The notes under the pieces are model-generated. The model was not told the origin of the DNA, did not search any database, and saw only the letters and a program-made list of their open reading frames with translations. A stretch of 64,000 bases of DNA, taken from NCBI RefSeq assembly GCF_007004645.1, contig NZ_ML660019.1, forward strand, positions 1,198,437-1,262,436. The letters are read 5' to 3'. The position numbers were made by a program, and so were the translations under genes. Of this stretch, positions 48,885 to 58,982 are shown in pieces. Origin of the DNA: Aliiroseovarius halocynthiae. GTDB lineage: Bacteria; Pseudomonadota; Alphaproteobacteria; Rhodobacterales; Rhodobacteraceae. How positions within the stretch are numbered: position 1 is the stretch's first letter; the number at the start of each line of letters is the position of its first letter.

Positions 48885-49598
48885 TCAGCCTCCCAAGAAC
48901 GATTGGCGGACTTCGGGGTCGGCAAGAAGTTCTTTGCCCGAGCCCGTATGCGCGTTGCGGCCTTGCACCAGAACATAGCCTTTGTCAGCAATCTCAAGCG
49001 CTTGGCGGGCGTTCTGTTCCACCATCAGGATCGAGATGCCGGTGCGGGCGACCTCGATAATCCGGTCAAATAGCTCGTCCATCACGATGGGGCTGACGCC
49101 TGCGGTGGGTTCGTCCAGCATCAAAACCGTCGGTTTGGTCATCAGCGCGCGGCCCACGGCCACCTGTTGACGCTGCCCACCAGACAGTTCTCCCGCGGGT
49201 TGGTTGCGCTTTTCACGCAGGATCGGGAACAGCTCATAGACCTGTTCGATCGTCTCGCGGATGTCATCTGTGCGGATGAAACCACCCATTTCCAGGTTCT
49301 CTTCCACCGTCATCGCGGTGAAGATGTTGTGGGTCTGCGGCACAAAGCCCATGCCCTTGCGTACCCGGGCCTGAGGCGACAGTTTGGTGATGTCTTCACC
49401 ATCCAGCCGCACCGCGCCCGAGCGCACGTCCAGCATACCAAACACGGCTTTCATGCCGGTAGATTTGCCCGCACCGTTGGGGCCAACGATCACTGCGATC
49501 TCGCCCTTGTCGACGGCGATGGTGCAGTCGTGCAGAATGTCCGGGCCTTTGCCGTAGCCGCCGGTCATGCTGTCTCCGATGAGGAAAGGTTCGCTCAT
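48885..49598 (-). CDS. livF: branched-chain amino-acid ABC transporter ATPase LivF
   Basis: One of two cytosolic ATPases of the importer. The 237-aa protein has Walker A VGPNGAGKSTGM, signature ELSGGQRQQVAVGRAL and Walker B VLMLDEPTAGVSP. Its gene overlaps livG by a single nucleotide and livH begins 2 nt later, so the genes are translated together. The order livG-livF-livH-livM is conventional for this group. Confidence 0.95.
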   Translation of the reverse strand: MSEPFLIGDSMTGGYGKGPDILHDCTIAVDKGEIAVIVGPNGAGKSTGMKAVFGMLDVRSGAVRLDGEDITKLSPQARVRKGMGFVPQTHNIFTAMTVEENLEMGGFIRTDDIRETIEQVYELFPILREKRNQPAGELSGGQRQQVAVGRALMTKPTVLMLDEPTAGVSPIVMDELFDRIIEVARTGISILMVEQNARQALEIADKGYVLVQGRNAHTGSGKELLADPEVRQSFLGG

Positions 49599-50377
49599 TA
49601 TGCGTCCTCTTTCTTATTCTTCAGGCCGGTGCCCAGATAGGCTTCGATCACTTGTTCGTTGGCCTTAATTTCGGCCAAAGTGCCTTCGGCCAGAACTTTT
49701 CCTTCGGCCATACAGATCACTGGATCACAGATCTTCTCGATGAAATCCATGTCGTGTTCGATGACGACGAAGGTGTAGCCGCGCTCTTCGTTCAGACGTT
49801 TGATCGCATCCGCGATGGTGTAAAGCAGCGTGCGGTTCACACCGGCGCCGACCTCGTCCAGAAAGACGATCTTGGCGTCGACCATCATGGTGCGACCCAG
49901 CTCCAGAAGCTTCTTCTGTCCACCCGAGATTTCGCCCGCCCGCAGGTTCGAGATGTGCGAGATCGTCAGGAACTCAAGGACTTCATCCGCTTTCGCCTTC
50001 AAAGCGCGTTCTTCGTCCGCAATCCGTTTGCGGCCAAACCATGTGTCCCACAGGCGTTCGCCAGATTGACCGCCGGGCACCATCATCAGGTTCTCGCGGC
50101 AGGTCATCGATCCGAACTCATGCGCGATTTGGAAGGTGCGCAGAAGACCTTTGTGGAACAGTTCATGCGGGGGCAGGCCGGTGATGTCTTCACCCGCCAT
50201 GGTGATCCGACCGGATGTCGGCTTCAACACGCCCGCGATGACGTTAAACAGCGTCGTTTTGCCCGCGCCGTTAGGGCCGATCAGGCCGGTAATGGACTGA
50301 TCCTGGATGGTCAGGGTTGCCCCATCGACGGCGCGAAAGCCGCCAAAATGTTTGTGGACATCCTCGATGACGATCAT
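49598..50377 (-). CDS. livG: branched-chain amino-acid ABC transporter ATPase LivG
   Basis: Second cytosolic ATPase. The 259-aa protein has Walker A GLIGPNGAGKTTLFN, signature EISGGQKKLLELGRTMM and Walker B KIVFLDEVGAGVN. The Walker B/D-loop VGAGVN is a minor departure from the usual (P/L)xAGLN. Located 88 nt after livK, beyond a hairpin, as first gene of the GFHM block. Confidence 0.95.
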   Translation of the reverse strand: MIVIEDVHKHFGGFRAVDGATLTIQDQSITGLIGPNGAGKTTLFNVIAGVLKPTSGRITMAGEDITGLPPHELFHKGLLRTFQIAHEFGSMTCRENLMMVPGGQSGERLWDTWFGRKRIADEERALKAKADEVLEFLTISHISNLRAGEISGGQKKLLELGRTMMVDAKIVFLDEVGAGVNRTLLYTIADAIKRLNEERGYTFVVIEHDMDFIEKICDPVICMAEGKVLAEGTLAEIKANEQVIEAYLGTGLKNKKEDA

Positions 50378-50418
50378 GTGAATTCTCCTGCCACTTCAAG
50401 TTTATGGCGTAACTTACG

Positions 50419-50447
50419 GAAACAGCCCGGAAAAACCGGGCTGTTTC
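50419..50447. terminator. hairpin between livK and livG, probable attenuator
   Basis: A perfect 12-bp stem GAAACAGCCCGG/CCGGGCTGTTTC (50419-50430 with 50436-50447) and a 5-nt loop. On the minus strand the tail is not T-rich, so it probably stabilises the livK transcript end or terminates only partly. Confidence 0.65.
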
Positions 50448-50465
50448 GTTGATTTTCAGGTCGGT

Positions 50466-51656
50466 TTAGTGGAAGCCGACTTCTTTGAATTCGCCACCTT
50501 CGATGACAACTTCACGGAAGCTACCGCCGCTTTCACCGGGGCCGACCAGTTCGACGTCCGAGCCACCGACATAGTCGATGTCGCCGCCATTCGACAGGAT
50601 TTCCAGCGCTTTGGCCAGTTCACCCGGTCCAATCGGCTCGCCCGGAGCGTTGGCCACTTCGGTGATCGCAGCAGCAACGGCTGCGCCATCGGTGGTGCCT
50701 GCTTTGTGCATGCCCAGAAGCAGAACAGCTGCCGAGTCGTAACCTTCTTTGGCATAGACCGACGCGCCATCGATACCGGCATCTGCCAGCAGCGCTTCCA
50801 GTTTACCGGCACCGTCGGTTTTCGATGCGGGGTGCTGACCAAAGCTGCCGTCCAGATCCGAACCGAATTTCTCGGTCAGAGCGTCCGACACCATGCCGTC
50901 GGGCAGGACGAACAGGTCAAATGCACCGCTGTCCAAAGCACCTTGGATCACGCCTGCACCACCTTGGTCCGAGTAACCCGCAACAACCAGAGCGTCGCCA
51001 CCGGCCGAGGCCAGAGCGCCAACTTCAGCCGAATAATCGGCTTTGCCGTCTTCGTGGGCTGCGTTGATGGTGACGGTGCCGCCAGCAGCTTCAAACGCAG
51101 CGGCGAAGCTGTCAGCAAGACCTTTGCCGTAGTCGTTGTTGGTATAGGTCAAGGCAACCGACTTGACGCCTTTGCCCATGATGATGTCGGCCATCAGTTC
51201 ACCCTGACGGGCGTCCGACGGGGCCAGACGGAAGAACAGGCCGTTGTCTTCCAGCGTCGACAGAGCAGGCGAGGTCGCCGAGGGCGATACCTGAGCAACA
51301 CCGTTCGGCATCGACACGCCGGTCAGAACAGCGCCGGTTGCACCCGAGCACATTGCACCAACGATACCGGCTACGCCGTCACCGGTGACCAGACGTTCAG
51401 CCGCAGCGGTTGCAGCAGCCGAATCCACACAGGTCGAATCGCCACGGATCGCCATGACTTCTTTTCCGCCCATGAACGTACCGCTTGCGCTGACTTCAGC
51501 GATTGCAGCTTCTGCACCGCCAGCGATCGGCGGAGCAAGGCTTTCCAGCGGGCCAGTGAAGCCCAGCAGAACGCCGATTTTGACAGCGTGATCATCGGCA
51601 AATGCCGCGCCACAGGTCAGTGCGGTGGCCGCAGTGGCCAGCAAGAGTTTTTTCAT
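50466..51656 (-). CDS. livK: amino-acid ABC transporter substrate-binding protein (LivK type)
   Basis: Periplasmic receptor of the liv operon. The 396-aa protein has a signal peptide (about residues 1-20, ending AFA) and a Peripla_BP_6 fold: VKIGVLLGFTGPLESLAPP, then QVSPSATSPALS and SVALTYTNNDYGKGLADSF. It is longer than E. coli LivK (about 345 aa mature). First gene of the operon on the minus strand; a hairpin follows before livG. Substrate could be a branched-chain amino acid or another amide. Confidence 0.94.
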   Translation of the reverse strand: MKKLLLATAATALTCGAAFADDHAVKIGVLLGFTGPLESLAPPIAGGAEAAIAEVSASGTFMGGKEVMAIRGDSTCVDSAAATAAAERLVTGDGVAGIVGAMCSGATGAVLTGVSMPNGVAQVSPSATSPALSTLEDNGLFFRLAPSDARQGELMADIIMGKGVKSVALTYTNNDYGKGLADSFAAAFEAAGGTVTINAAHEDGKADYSAEVGALASAGGDALVVAGYSDQGGAGVIQGALDSGAFDLFVLPDGMVSDALTEKFGSDLDGSFGQHPASKTDGAGKLEALLADAGIDGASVYAKEGYDSAAVLLLGMHKAGTTDGAAVAAAITEVANAPGEPIGPGELAKALEILSNGGDIDYVGGSDVELVGPGESGGSFREVVIEGGEFKEVGFH

Positions 51657-51755
51657 ATTTGTTCTCCCAATTGGAAAATTCCGGTCTCGACCCTAGGCGC
51701 GCATCTCAGAAAAGGAAAGACCGAAGCCGGGCATCTGCTCAAAAAACCGCTTGAT

Positions 51756-52268
51756 TTATGGATTGTCTTTTCGCGAGCGCTCTAGGGCATAATAGTCGCT
51801 GTCGCACCATTCACCATTGATCTGGATGGTCGCGGGCGCGGAATGCGTCAGCCGGAACCCAAAATGCGTCAGCAAACGGGCTGAAGCCATATTTCGCGGG
51901 TCGATCTCGGCTGTGATGTCTCGAACCGTGGGGTGAACGTCCCATGTCGCGCCAAGAATGGCTGCCAGCGACTCGCGCGCGATTCCTTGGCCCCAATACT
52001 TAGGATGCAGGATGTATCCCAGCTCGGCCAATCGCCAGATCCCAGCCTTGCCGATGACCTTACCGTCGAACTCGATCACGAATTCCAGCCCGGTTTCCCG
52101 GTTGGACGCGATCATGCCGTCGAGCGTTTGCTGGGTTCGAGCAAGCGTATCATGGGCCAGATGGCTCCAATATCGCATGGCATCAGAGTTTGAGAAGATG
52201 TGGTGCAACGCTTCAAGATCGTCTTGCCTCGGCGGGCGCAACACAAGACGCTCGGTTCGCAAGATCAC
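51756..52268 (-). CDS. GNAT-family N-acetyltransferase
   Basis: The 170-aa RimJ/RimL-like protein starts VILRTERLVLRPPRQDDLEAL and has LGYILHPKYWGQGIARESL as acetyl-CoA loop, then NMASARLLTHFGFRL. I place the start at GTG 52268, whose bases overlap the TGA stop of the AraC-type regulator gene (GTGA), so the two are coupled. A longer frame to 52334 lies inside that gene. Acceptor unknown; coupling to the regulator suggests a shared metabolic or resistance role, unproven. Confidence 0.9.
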   Translation of the reverse strand: MILRTERLVLRPPRQDDLEALHHIFSNSDAMRYWSHLAHDTLARTQQTLDGMIASNRETGLEFVIEFDGKVIGKAGIWRLAELGYILHPKYWGQGIARESLAAILGATWDVHPTVRDITAEIDPRNMASARLLTHFGFRLTHSAPATIQINGEWCDSDYYALERSRKDNP

Positions 52269-53251
52269 GCAGGCTTGGCCCCGCGGCTGCCACGCTCGCG
52301 ATAGGGCGTTGTGTCGTAATGCGACCGATAGCATTTTGAGAAATGTGAGGGGCTTGAGAAACCGCAGGACAAGGCCACGTTGATGACGCTCATGTCCGTT
52401 TGCATCAGAAGATTGCGCGCTTTCTGAAGGCGCAGCTCCATGTAATAGCGTTTCGGGGACCGGTTCAAATACCGGCGAAACAGGCGTTCAAGCTGGCGGG
52501 TGGACATACCAACCTCGCTGGCCAAAACAGAAGGAGAGATGGGTTCTTCGATGTTGGTTTCCATCTTGCGGATCACATCGGAAAGCTTGGGGTGACGCAC
52601 CCCGATCCGGGTGGGCACAGACAGACGTTGCGTGTCACTTTCGGTTCGGATCGTCGTATAGATCTGTTGATCCGCAACTACATTTGCGATGTCTTCGCCC
52701 TGATCCTCAGCGATGATTTTCAAAATCAGATCAATCGCAGAGGTGCCGCCTGCGGCAGTCATAATTTTACCATCCACAACAAACACGCGTTTGGTCAGCT
52801 CTACATCATCGAATTCTTCCGAGAAGCTGTCGTGATTTTCCCAGTGAATCGTTGCACGCTTTTCATTCAGAAGCCCTGCTTTGGCCAGAATATGCGCAGC
52901 CGTACAAAGGCCTGCGATACGTACTCCGCGACGCGCCTCGCGACGCAGCCAATTCAGCAGTTTCGTGCTGCATTTGCTTTGGACATCCACGCCGGACACA
53001 AGAACCAGCGTATCGTCCCGGCGCAGCTCTTCCAGTGGACCATCCGCTAGAAAGCTGGGGCCGGCGGATGATTCAACCTGACCACCGTCTTCGGACAGGA
53101 TCACCCAATCATAAAGCTTCTTTCCGCTGGCGCGGTTGGCAATGCGCAGTGCATCCACAGCCCCTGCAAAACTGAGAAGGGTAAACCCGTCCACCAGAAC
53201 GAAAACAAACCTGCGCGTGGCTGGCTCATCCATATGTGTCAGTCTGGTCAT
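52265..53251 (-). CDS. GlxA-family AraC-type transcriptional regulator
   Basis: The 328-aa regulator has an N-terminal DJ-1/PfpI-like domain (FVFVLVDGFTLLSFAGAVDALRIA, with AGLCTAAHILAKAG around the usual nucleophile) and a C-terminal AraC DNA-binding domain with two helix-turn-helix units (SVLASEVGMSTRQLERLFRR and NVALSCGFSSPSHFSKCYR). The layout matches GbdR/CdhR-like regulators of quaternary-amine catabolism as well as GlxA, so the inducer is uncertain. I chose the ATG at 53251; a GTG at 53260 is open. Divergent from aroF-type DAHP synthase, and it overlaps the GNAT gene. Confidence 0.9.
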   Translation of the reverse strand: MTRLTHMDEPATRRFVFVLVDGFTLLSFAGAVDALRIANRASGKKLYDWVILSEDGGQVESSAGPSFLADGPLEELRRDDTLVLVSGVDVQSKCSTKLLNWLRREARRGVRIAGLCTAAHILAKAGLLNEKRATIHWENHDSFSEEFDDVELTKRVFVVDGKIMTAAGGTSAIDLILKIIAEDQGEDIANVVADQQIYTTIRTESDTQRLSVPTRIGVRHPKLSDVIRKMETNIEEPISPSVLASEVGMSTRQLERLFRRYLNRSPKRYYMELRLQKARNLLMQTDMSVINVALSCGFSSPSHFSKCYRSHYDTTPYRERGSRGAKPA

Positions 53252-53489
53252 CCGACTCACCCTTTTTTCTTCATGGGTTCATTAAAGGTAGCGACGTTAT
53301 CAGCAGGTTTAGCGACCCACAGCAAGACGCTTTTTTATCAATCATACCGCACGAGTCCTTTTGCGACAATCGATGCGAAAAACCCGTCACAATCTGGTTA
53401 CACAACTCTGTTTGCACGTTAGCGCCGGACAGGATAAAAGAGGCATCGCCCGACATCTGGGCGAAGATATACAGTTTACGGAGAAAATC

Positions 53490-54863
53490 ATGACGGAGTG
53501 GGACAAGTCGGCCTGGCGCAACAAGCCAAGGGTACAGATGCCAGACTATACCGACCCGGCCGCGCTGGCCGAGGTCGAGGCGCAACTTGCAAAGTATCCG
53601 CCATTGGTTTTTGCCGGCGAGGCCATGCGCCTGCGCGAAGAATTGGGACGCGCATCGCGGGGCGATGCATTCCTTCTGCAAGGCGGCGACTGCGCCGAGA
53701 GCTTTGCTGATTTTTCTGCCGACGGCATTCGCGACACATTCAAAGTGATGCTGCAAATGGCCATGGTTCTGACCTTCGGAGCCAAGGTGCCGGTGGTGAA
53801 AGTTGGCCGCATGGCAGGCCAATTCGCCAAGCCGCGTTCGGCACCGACTGAAACCGTGGAAGGCCTTGAGCTGCCCAGCTACCGTGGTGATATCATTAAC
53901 GAGCTGGACTTCACCTCGGACGCCCGTATTCCGGACCCGAAAAAGATGCTGCAGGCCTATACGCAATCGGCGGCGACGCTGAACCTTCTGCGCGCGTTTT
54001 CAACCGGAGGTCTGGCCGATGTGCATCAGGTCCACAAATGGACGCTGGATTTCACCGCTTCGGGTGAAGCTGAAAAGTACCGCACCATGGCCGAGCGTAT
54101 TCAGGATAGCCTTGATTTCATGCAATCCGCCGGTGTGACCGCTGATCGGATGCATTCGCTGCAGACAGTGGATTTCTACACCTCGCATGAAAGCCTGCTT
54201 TTGGAATACGAAGAGGCGCTGACCCGTCTGGACGCAACCACTGGCAAGACTGTTGCGGGGTCCGGCCACATGCTGTGGATTGGTGACCGTACCCGTCAGC
54301 CCGATGGCGCACATGTGGAATTCCTGCGTGGTGTGATCAACCCGATCGGCTTGAAATGTGGTCCGACCACCACCGCCGAAGATCTGAAAGTTCTGCTTGA
54401 AAAGCTGAACCCGGAAAACGAAGCAGGTCGCCTGACCCTGATCGCGCGTTTCGGTGCTGGAAAAGTTGGCGAACACCTGCCGCGTCTTATCAAGACCGTT
54501 CAGGAAGAAGGCGCCAATGTTGTGTGGTCCTGTGATCCGATGCATGGCAACACGATCAAGTCGGCTTCGGGCTATAAAACCCGTCCGTTCGATAGCGTGT
54601 TGAAAGAGGTGCAAGAATTCTTTGCTGTGCATAAGGCTGAAGGTTCGGTCCCCGGTGGTGTGCATTTCGAAATGACCGGTTCGGACGTGACCGAATGCAC
54701 TGGCGGCGTACGCGCCGTAACCGACGAAGATCTGTCGGATCGCTATCACACCGCTTGCGACCCACGCTTGAACGCCAGCCAATCGCTGGAACTGGCCTTC
54801 TTGGTCGCGGAAGAGCTGTCGTCGCGTCGCAACGGAAGCGCTTTGGCCGCAAAGGCGAGCTAA
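53490..54863 (+). CDS. class II 3-deoxy-7-phosphoheptulonate (DAHP) synthase
   Basis: First step of the shikimate pathway: condenses erythrose 4-phosphate and phosphoenolpyruvate. The 457-aa protein is plant-like class [49 protein letters not shown], and [16 protein letters not shown] at 53490 after ACGGAGAAAATC, starting TEWDKSAWR, the usual start for the family. The frame is open further upstream. A strong terminator follows the gene. Confidence 0.97.
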   Translation: MTEWDKSAWRNKPRVQMPDYTDPAALAEVEAQLAKYPPLVFAGEAMRLREELGRASRGDAFLLQGGDCAESFADFSADGIRDTFKVMLQMAMVLTFGAKVPVVKVGRMAGQFAKPRSAPTETVEGLELPSYRGDIINELDFTSDARIPDPKKMLQAYTQSAATLNLLRAFSTGGLADVHQVHKWTLDFTASGEAEKYRTMAERIQDSLDFMQSAGVTADRMHSLQTVDFYTSHESLLLEYEEALTRLDATTGKTVAGSGHMLWIGDRTRQPDGAHVEFLRGVINPIGLKCGPTTTAEDLKVLLEKLNPENEAGRLTLIARFGAGKVGEHLPRLIKTVQEEGANVVWSCDPMHGNTIKSASGYKTRPFDSVLKEVQEFFAVHKAEGSVPGGVHFEMTGSDVTECTGGVRAVTDEDLSDRYHTACDPRLNASQSLELAFLVAEELSSRRNGSALAAKAS

Positions 54864-54884
54864 ACAACTTAAGTGTTGTACATG

Positions 54885-54920
54885 AAAAGGCCCCGACGGT
54901 GTCGTCGGGGCCTTTTCTTT
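54885..54920 (+). terminator. strong intrinsic terminator after the DAHP synthase gene
   Basis: A perfect 14-bp stem AAAAGGCCCCGACG/CGTCGGGGCCTTTT (54885-54898 with 54903-54916), loop GTGT, then CTTT. It also could act on the minus strand for the convergent PAS gene. Confidence 0.92.
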
Positions 54921-54968
54921 GCCTGATGCGGTGCAGAACGCCCCGTATGCTCCTGCGATCAGGTAAAT

Positions 54969-55847
54969 TCAGTCGGATGTCACAAGTCTGAGATAGGTGC
55001 GCTGGGACGTCCGCTCGTGTTCGGACGTTTCGGTATCCTCGCGCAGATCAAAATGCCGTCGGGCTTCGGCAAAGGCGTGAAAGGCGTCATCACCTGCCGC
55101 GTTGGTGTCGCGAAATACATGTCCGGACGACGGGTTTGGGGTAGTGCTCAGGCGAACATCCAGCTTTTCCGAGGTGCGTTTCACTGCACTCTGACCTTCG
55201 TCATAGGCTTTCTGGGTAAGGCTCATGGATGGCGTCACATCAGCGTCCGCAACAATTGGGGTCACTTCAACGGATTGGATCGAGAACCGCTGTGGTCCAC
55301 GCTTTACGTCTCCGTCCATCTGTAAGGCTCCCAGAACACGAGTGATCTGACCATCTTCGTCGCGAAGCGGCAGCATCACCATCTGTGCATCGCGCGTTTT
55401 GCGAAAAGCGCCCGCTTCGGTGCGCAACGACAACGTGACCTGAGCGGGCATGTCAAACAATGCCTCCAGCGCACGGTGCAGTTCCTTGCGCGCCTCGGTT
55501 TGGAAAAAGACCGAGATGGGCATCCCGCGCACTTCCATATCCAGAATGTCATTCAGATGCTGCCCGGCCAGCCGGATGCGTGCCAATCCCGGAGCGATCT
55601 TTTCAAGGATGAACGCTTCGTGCAACGCGCCCGCCATGCCGCGCGGGTCAACCTCGTGCCGGGTGGGGCACAGACGCCCGTTGCGCAACCCGTGCCAATA
55701 GGCCTCGACCAGAGAAATTGCCGGAAAACTTGTCGAATGCCGGGCCGACGACAGTGACACCACATTCCCGTTACGCAGATACTCGATTTTCATCACAGTG
55801 TTCCCGACAGCTTGGTCCCAAAACGGATCCGACTGATCCTTGTTCAT
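54969..55847 (-). CDS. PAS-domain (PAS_5) protein
   Basis: The 292-aa soluble protein has an N-terminal PAS_5 domain (about residues 40-180: AISLVEAYWHGLRNGRLCPTR, then LARIRLAGQHLNDILDMEVRG and MVMLPLRDEDGQITRVLGA). A charged C-terminal half lacks any kinase, GGDEF or DNA-binding motif. Stand-alone PAS_5 proteins are abundant in Rhodobacterales and mostly uncharacterised; a sensing or scaffold role is inference. Upstream, the 106-nt gap to divergent yicC holds TTAAC-type words. Confidence 0.85.
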   Translation of the reverse strand: MNKDQSDPFWDQAVGNTVMKIEYLRNGNVVSLSSARHSTSFPAISLVEAYWHGLRNGRLCPTRHEVDPRGMAGALHEAFILEKIAPGLARIRLAGQHLNDILDMEVRGMPISVFFQTEARKELHRALEALFDMPAQVTLSLRTEAGAFRKTRDAQMVMLPLRDEDGQITRVLGALQMDGDVKRGPQRFSIQSVEVTPIVADADVTPSMSLTQKAYDEGQSAVKRTSEKLDVRLSTTPNPSSGHVFRDTNAAGDDAFHAFAEARRHFDLREDTETSEHERTSQRTYLRLVTSD

Positions 55848-55953
55848 CTGGTGACCGTTTGTTAACGAATAAGTAGGTAATGCTTACCGATGTCTTAATA
55901 TGTCATATTCTGATCGAATTTGGCGGAAAATCTTATCAAATGGTTAACCTCTC

Positions 55954-56847
55954 ATGATCTACTCGATGACCGGATATGCCAGTGCCACTGGTGAACTGAA
56001 CGGATTTACCTGGGTTTGGGATATGCGATCGGTCAACGCGCGAGGGCTGGATATCCGCCTGCGGTTGCCCGATGGGCTGGACGGGGTCGAGGACGCTCTG
56101 CGCAAGTCATTGAAACATAAGATCGCGCGCGGAAATGTGTCGGTGACGTTGCGTGTCTCGCATCCTGAAGATGAGGGGCAATACGCTGTGAACCCTGAAC
56201 GGCTGGGGCAGGCAGTCACGCATCTGATGTCCATCGCGGCCGAGGCTGAGATGCGTGGGTTAGTCGTCTCGCCGGTTTCAGCGGCAGATATCGCACAGCT
56301 GCGTGGCGTGATCGAAATGCGGGCCGCAGACGCGGATAGCCGTGCGCCGCTGATTGAGGCGCTGAGGAAACAGATCCCGATGCTCATCGACGCGTTTGTT
56401 GCGTCGCGGCAAGAGGAAGGGCAGGCGCTTGCCAAAATCATGACGGGGCAGGTGGATCAGGTCGAAACCCTTGTCGGGCAGGCCGAGGCCCTGCTGAACG
56501 ACCGCAGCCAAGCACAAGCCGACGGACTGCGTGCGGCTTTGGCCCGCATTATGGATGCAACCGAAGGGGCCGATCCCGACCGGGTGTCGCAAGAGCTGGC
56601 CCTGATCGCCGTCAAAACCGACGTGCGCGAAGAACTGGACCGGCTGAAAGCCCATGTTTCGGTCGCGCGCGCGCATTTGACCGCCGGGGACCCTGCGGGC
56701 CGCAAGCTGGATTTCCTGATGCAGGAATTCAACCGCGAAGCCAATACATTGTGTTCCAAGGCGCAATTTAACGAACTCACCCGCGTAGGGCTTGACCTGA
56801 AGCATGTGATTGATCAGATGCGCGAGCAAGTTCAGAACGTGGAGTGA
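55954..56847 (+). CDS. YicC/YloC-family endoribonuclease
   Basis: The 297-aa protein starts [20 protein letters not shown] with the conserved MTGYG/A-type motif, includes [15 protein letters not shown], and ends in DUF1732 ([19 protein letters not shown], then [24 protein letters not shown]). Characterised YicC proteins are RNA endonucleases. It precedes gmk by 4 nt, the usual linkage. The word TTATCAAATGGTTAA ends 6 nt before its ATG, as in front of olsB. Confidence 0.93.
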   Translation: MIYSMTGYASATGELNGFTWVWDMRSVNARGLDIRLRLPDGLDGVEDALRKSLKHKIARGNVSVTLRVSHPEDEGQYAVNPERLGQAVTHLMSIAAEAEMRGLVVSPVSAADIAQLRGVIEMRAADADSRAPLIEALRKQIPMLIDAFVASRQEEGQALAKIMTGQVDQVETLVGQAEALLNDRSQAQADGLRAALARIMDATEGADPDRVSQELALIAVKTDVREELDRLKAHVSVARAHLTAGDPAGRKLDFLMQEFNREANTLCSKAQFNELTRVGLDLKHVIDQMREQVQNVE

Positions 56848-56851
56848 CCGC

Positions 56852-57517
56852 ATGAGTGCCGCAGAAAATACCCCGGAAAACCGTCGCGGTCTTCTTATCA
56901 TCCTGTCCTCGCCCTCGGGTGCGGGGAAATCGACGCTGGCAAAACGGCTGATGGAATGGGATCCGACGCTCAGCTTTTCGGTTTCGGCCACGACACGTGC
57001 ACCGCGTGACGGCGAGGTTGATGGCGAGCATTATCACTTCGTGGAAGAACACGCATTCAAAGACATGGTCATTCAGGGCGAGATGTTGGAGCACGCCCAC
57101 GTATTTGGTAATTTCTATGGCTCGCCCGCGGAACCGGTGCGTCGCGCGATTGAAAGCGGCCGCGACGTGCTGTTTGACGTGGATTGGCAGGGCGAGGTGC
57201 AGATCCGCAATTCGTCCATGGCGTCGCATTCGCTGTCGATCTTCATCCTGCCGCCTTCGATCACCGAACTGCGGTCACGTCTGGTTGGACGTGGGCAGGA
57301 CAGCGACGAGGTGATCCAGAAACGGATGCAGAAAAGTTGGGACGAGATCAGCCACTGGGGCAGCTATGATTACGTGCTGGTGAACGATGATCTGGAAGAG
57401 ACCGCGCAAAAGCTGATCACCATCGTCGAAGCCACCCGCCAGCGCCGCAATCAGCAACCAACTTTGCTGGATCACGTGCGTAAGCTGCAGGCCGAATTCG
57501 AGGAGGGAGACGCATGA
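56852..57517 (+). CDS. gmk: guanylate kinase
   Basis: Phosphorylates GMP to GDP with ATP. The 221-aa protein has the P-loop PSGAGKST (residues 21-28), the GMP-binding segment [21 protein letters not shown], and the lid region [17 protein letters not shown] at 56852 immediately after yicC. Its 3' end overlaps the next gene by 4 nt (ATGA). With guaA, the window has two steps of guanine-nucleotide synthesis in unlinked loci. Confidence 0.97.
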   Translation: MSAAENTPENRRGLLIILSSPSGAGKSTLAKRLMEWDPTLSFSVSATTRAPRDGEVDGEHYHFVEEHAFKDMVIQGEMLEHAHVFGNFYGSPAEPVRRAIESGRDVLFDVDWQGEVQIRNSSMASHSLSIFILPPSITELRSRLVGRGQDSDEVIQKRMQKSWDEISHWGSYDYVLVNDDLEETAQKLITIVEATRQRRNQQPTLLDHVRKLQAEFEEGDA

Positions 57518-58038
57518 TCTATGAACTGGACGGGATCGCCCCCGAGATTGCCAGCGATGTTTTTGTCGCGTCTGACGCCAATGTCATCGGACGGGTGAAG
57601 ATTGGGGCCAAAGCCTCGGTCTGGTTTGGCTCGACCATTCGTGGAGACAATGAACAAATCACCATCGGCGCGGGCACGAATGTGCAGGAAAACAGCGTGT
57701 TTCACACCGATCTGGGCTTCCCGCTGACCATCGGCGCGAATGTGACCGTCGGCCATAAAGTTCTGCTGCATGGCTGCACCATCGGAGACAACACTCTGAT
57801 CGGCATGAACGCCACCGTGATGAACGGCGCGGTGATCGGCAAGAACTGCCTGATCGGGGCAGGGGCCTTGGTGACCGAGGGCAAGGAGATCCCCGACGGG
57901 TCGATGGTTCTGGGTGCGCCGGGCAAAGTGGTGCGGGAGTTGGATGACGCGGCGATCAACGGGATCGAGGCGTCCGCGGTGCATTATCAGCAGAATGCGG
58001 CGCGGTTTTTGACGGGGTTGCGGGCACTTTCGCTTTAG
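57514..58038 (+). CDS. gamma-carbonic anhydrase family protein
   Basis: The 174-aa protein has a left-handed beta-helix of hexapeptide repeats ([40 protein letters not shown]). It retains the metal-binding His residues of the family ([19 protein letters not shown]), so carbonic-anhydrase activity is possible; many such proteins serve as acyltransferase-like or complex-I-associated subunits. Overlaps gmk by 4 nt. Last gene of the yicC-gmk unit. Confidence 0.93.
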   Translation: MIYELDGIAPEIASDVFVASDANVIGRVKIGAKASVWFGSTIRGDNEQITIGAGTNVQENSVFHTDLGFPLTIGANVTVGHKVLLHGCTIGDNTLIGMNATVMNGAVIGKNCLIGAGALVTEGKEIPDGSMVLGAPGKVVRELDDAAINGIEASAVHYQQNAARFLTGLRALSL

Positions 58039-58105
58039 GTGTCCGAAAAAATCTGAGCTTGGTGCTCGTCGGAGTTTTCTAAATTTTTCGGCGTTCCGCA
58101 ATTAT

Positions 58106-58816
58106 TTACTGCTGCACTTCAAAATACCGATACTCAGGCTCTGGTAGTTCATCTTTAGCTCGGTAAACAACCCTTTCAGACAGGGGAACTAAGAAATTGC
58201 ACCCGAATATTGTGATGTTAGCTATCTCAGCATCTTCGAAGGGCATAATTTGAACACTCGTGGCATTGTTGCGACCTCCGTCAGAATTAGGATCATAACG
58301 GTACATAAACCACCAGCGGTCTCCGACTTTTGGGTTGCGCGCAAACCGCCGTGGTTCTCTGTACTTGATCGTAATTGCGTCAAGAGCTGTATCTCTCGCA
58401 ACACACTCTAATGCCACTTTCAGGAGAAATCTGCACATTAGCAACGGATTTTTTGTTTCCGCAACCACTCTGAATTGTGAAATTTTACCTGATAACACCA
58501 AGTTTTCGGCCTCTTCGCTAATAGGATCAAGGCCGATTACGCTATCGTATGGCGATGCTTTAAGCTTCCCTAGTGGGTGATCAATACTGGCCCATTTTTT
58601 CTTCTTGGTAGTAACTCCAGAGAAAAGTCTAAGCATGTTTAGAGGATAGTCCTGTAGGACCTTGCTTTCGATTTTTGAGCCGAAGTAGTGGTTGCAGCTA
58701 TCGCAAACTGTATCAGGTGTCAAAATGGCCCAATCACCTCCGCCAAGAGACTCTGGGATGATGTGCTCCACGGAGCATTGGTTCTCTTTTTGTTGTAGGC
58801 AGAAAATACATATCAT
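58106..58816 (-). CDS. lone HNH endonuclease (HNH_5 type)
   Basis: The 236-aa protein has an N-terminal HNH module: zinc cysteines Cys3/Cys6 (ICIFC) and Cys38/Cys41 (VCDSC), with the catalytic segment EHIIPESLGGG (His18) and Asn42 in CNHYFGSKIES. The remaining 180 residues are unassigned. Base and codon use is visibly more AT-rich than in the neighbours, and it sits alone between the conserved yicC-gmk unit and the peroxiredoxin gene, suggesting gain by transfer. A restriction-like or anti-mobile-element role is possible but there is no partner gene to support it. Confidence 0.85.
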   Translation of the reverse strand: MICIFCLQQKENQCSVEHIIPESLGGGDWAILTPDTVCDSCNHYFGSKIESKVLQDYPLNMLRLFSGVTTKKKKWASIDHPLGKLKASPYDSVIGLDPISEEAENLVLSGKISQFRVVAETKNPLLMCRFLLKVALECVARDTALDAITIKYREPRRFARNPKVGDRWWFMYRYDPNSDGGRNNATSVQIMPFEDAEIANITIFGCNFLVPLSERVVYRAKDELPEPEYRYFEVQQ

Positions 58817-58935
58817 AACTAAAGCCGAGATTTTCTCAGAAGCTAGCGAACTAAGAAGTTTTCATCACATGATCAAACGTCAGAATTGTACACGACAGAT
58901 TTGAACAATGTTACATTCGTTTCTTTATAAGCAAA

Positions 58936-58961
58936 AAGGGCCACCCAATCGGGCGGCCCTT
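58936..58961 (-). terminator. terminator after the peroxiredoxin gene
   Basis: On the minus strand, an 11-bp stem with one G-U pair (58951-58961 with 58936-58946), a 4-nt loop, and the tail TTTTTGC. It lies 22 nt after the peroxiredoxin stop. Confidence 0.85.
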
Positions 58962-58982
58962 CGTCATTTCTACAGCAATCGC

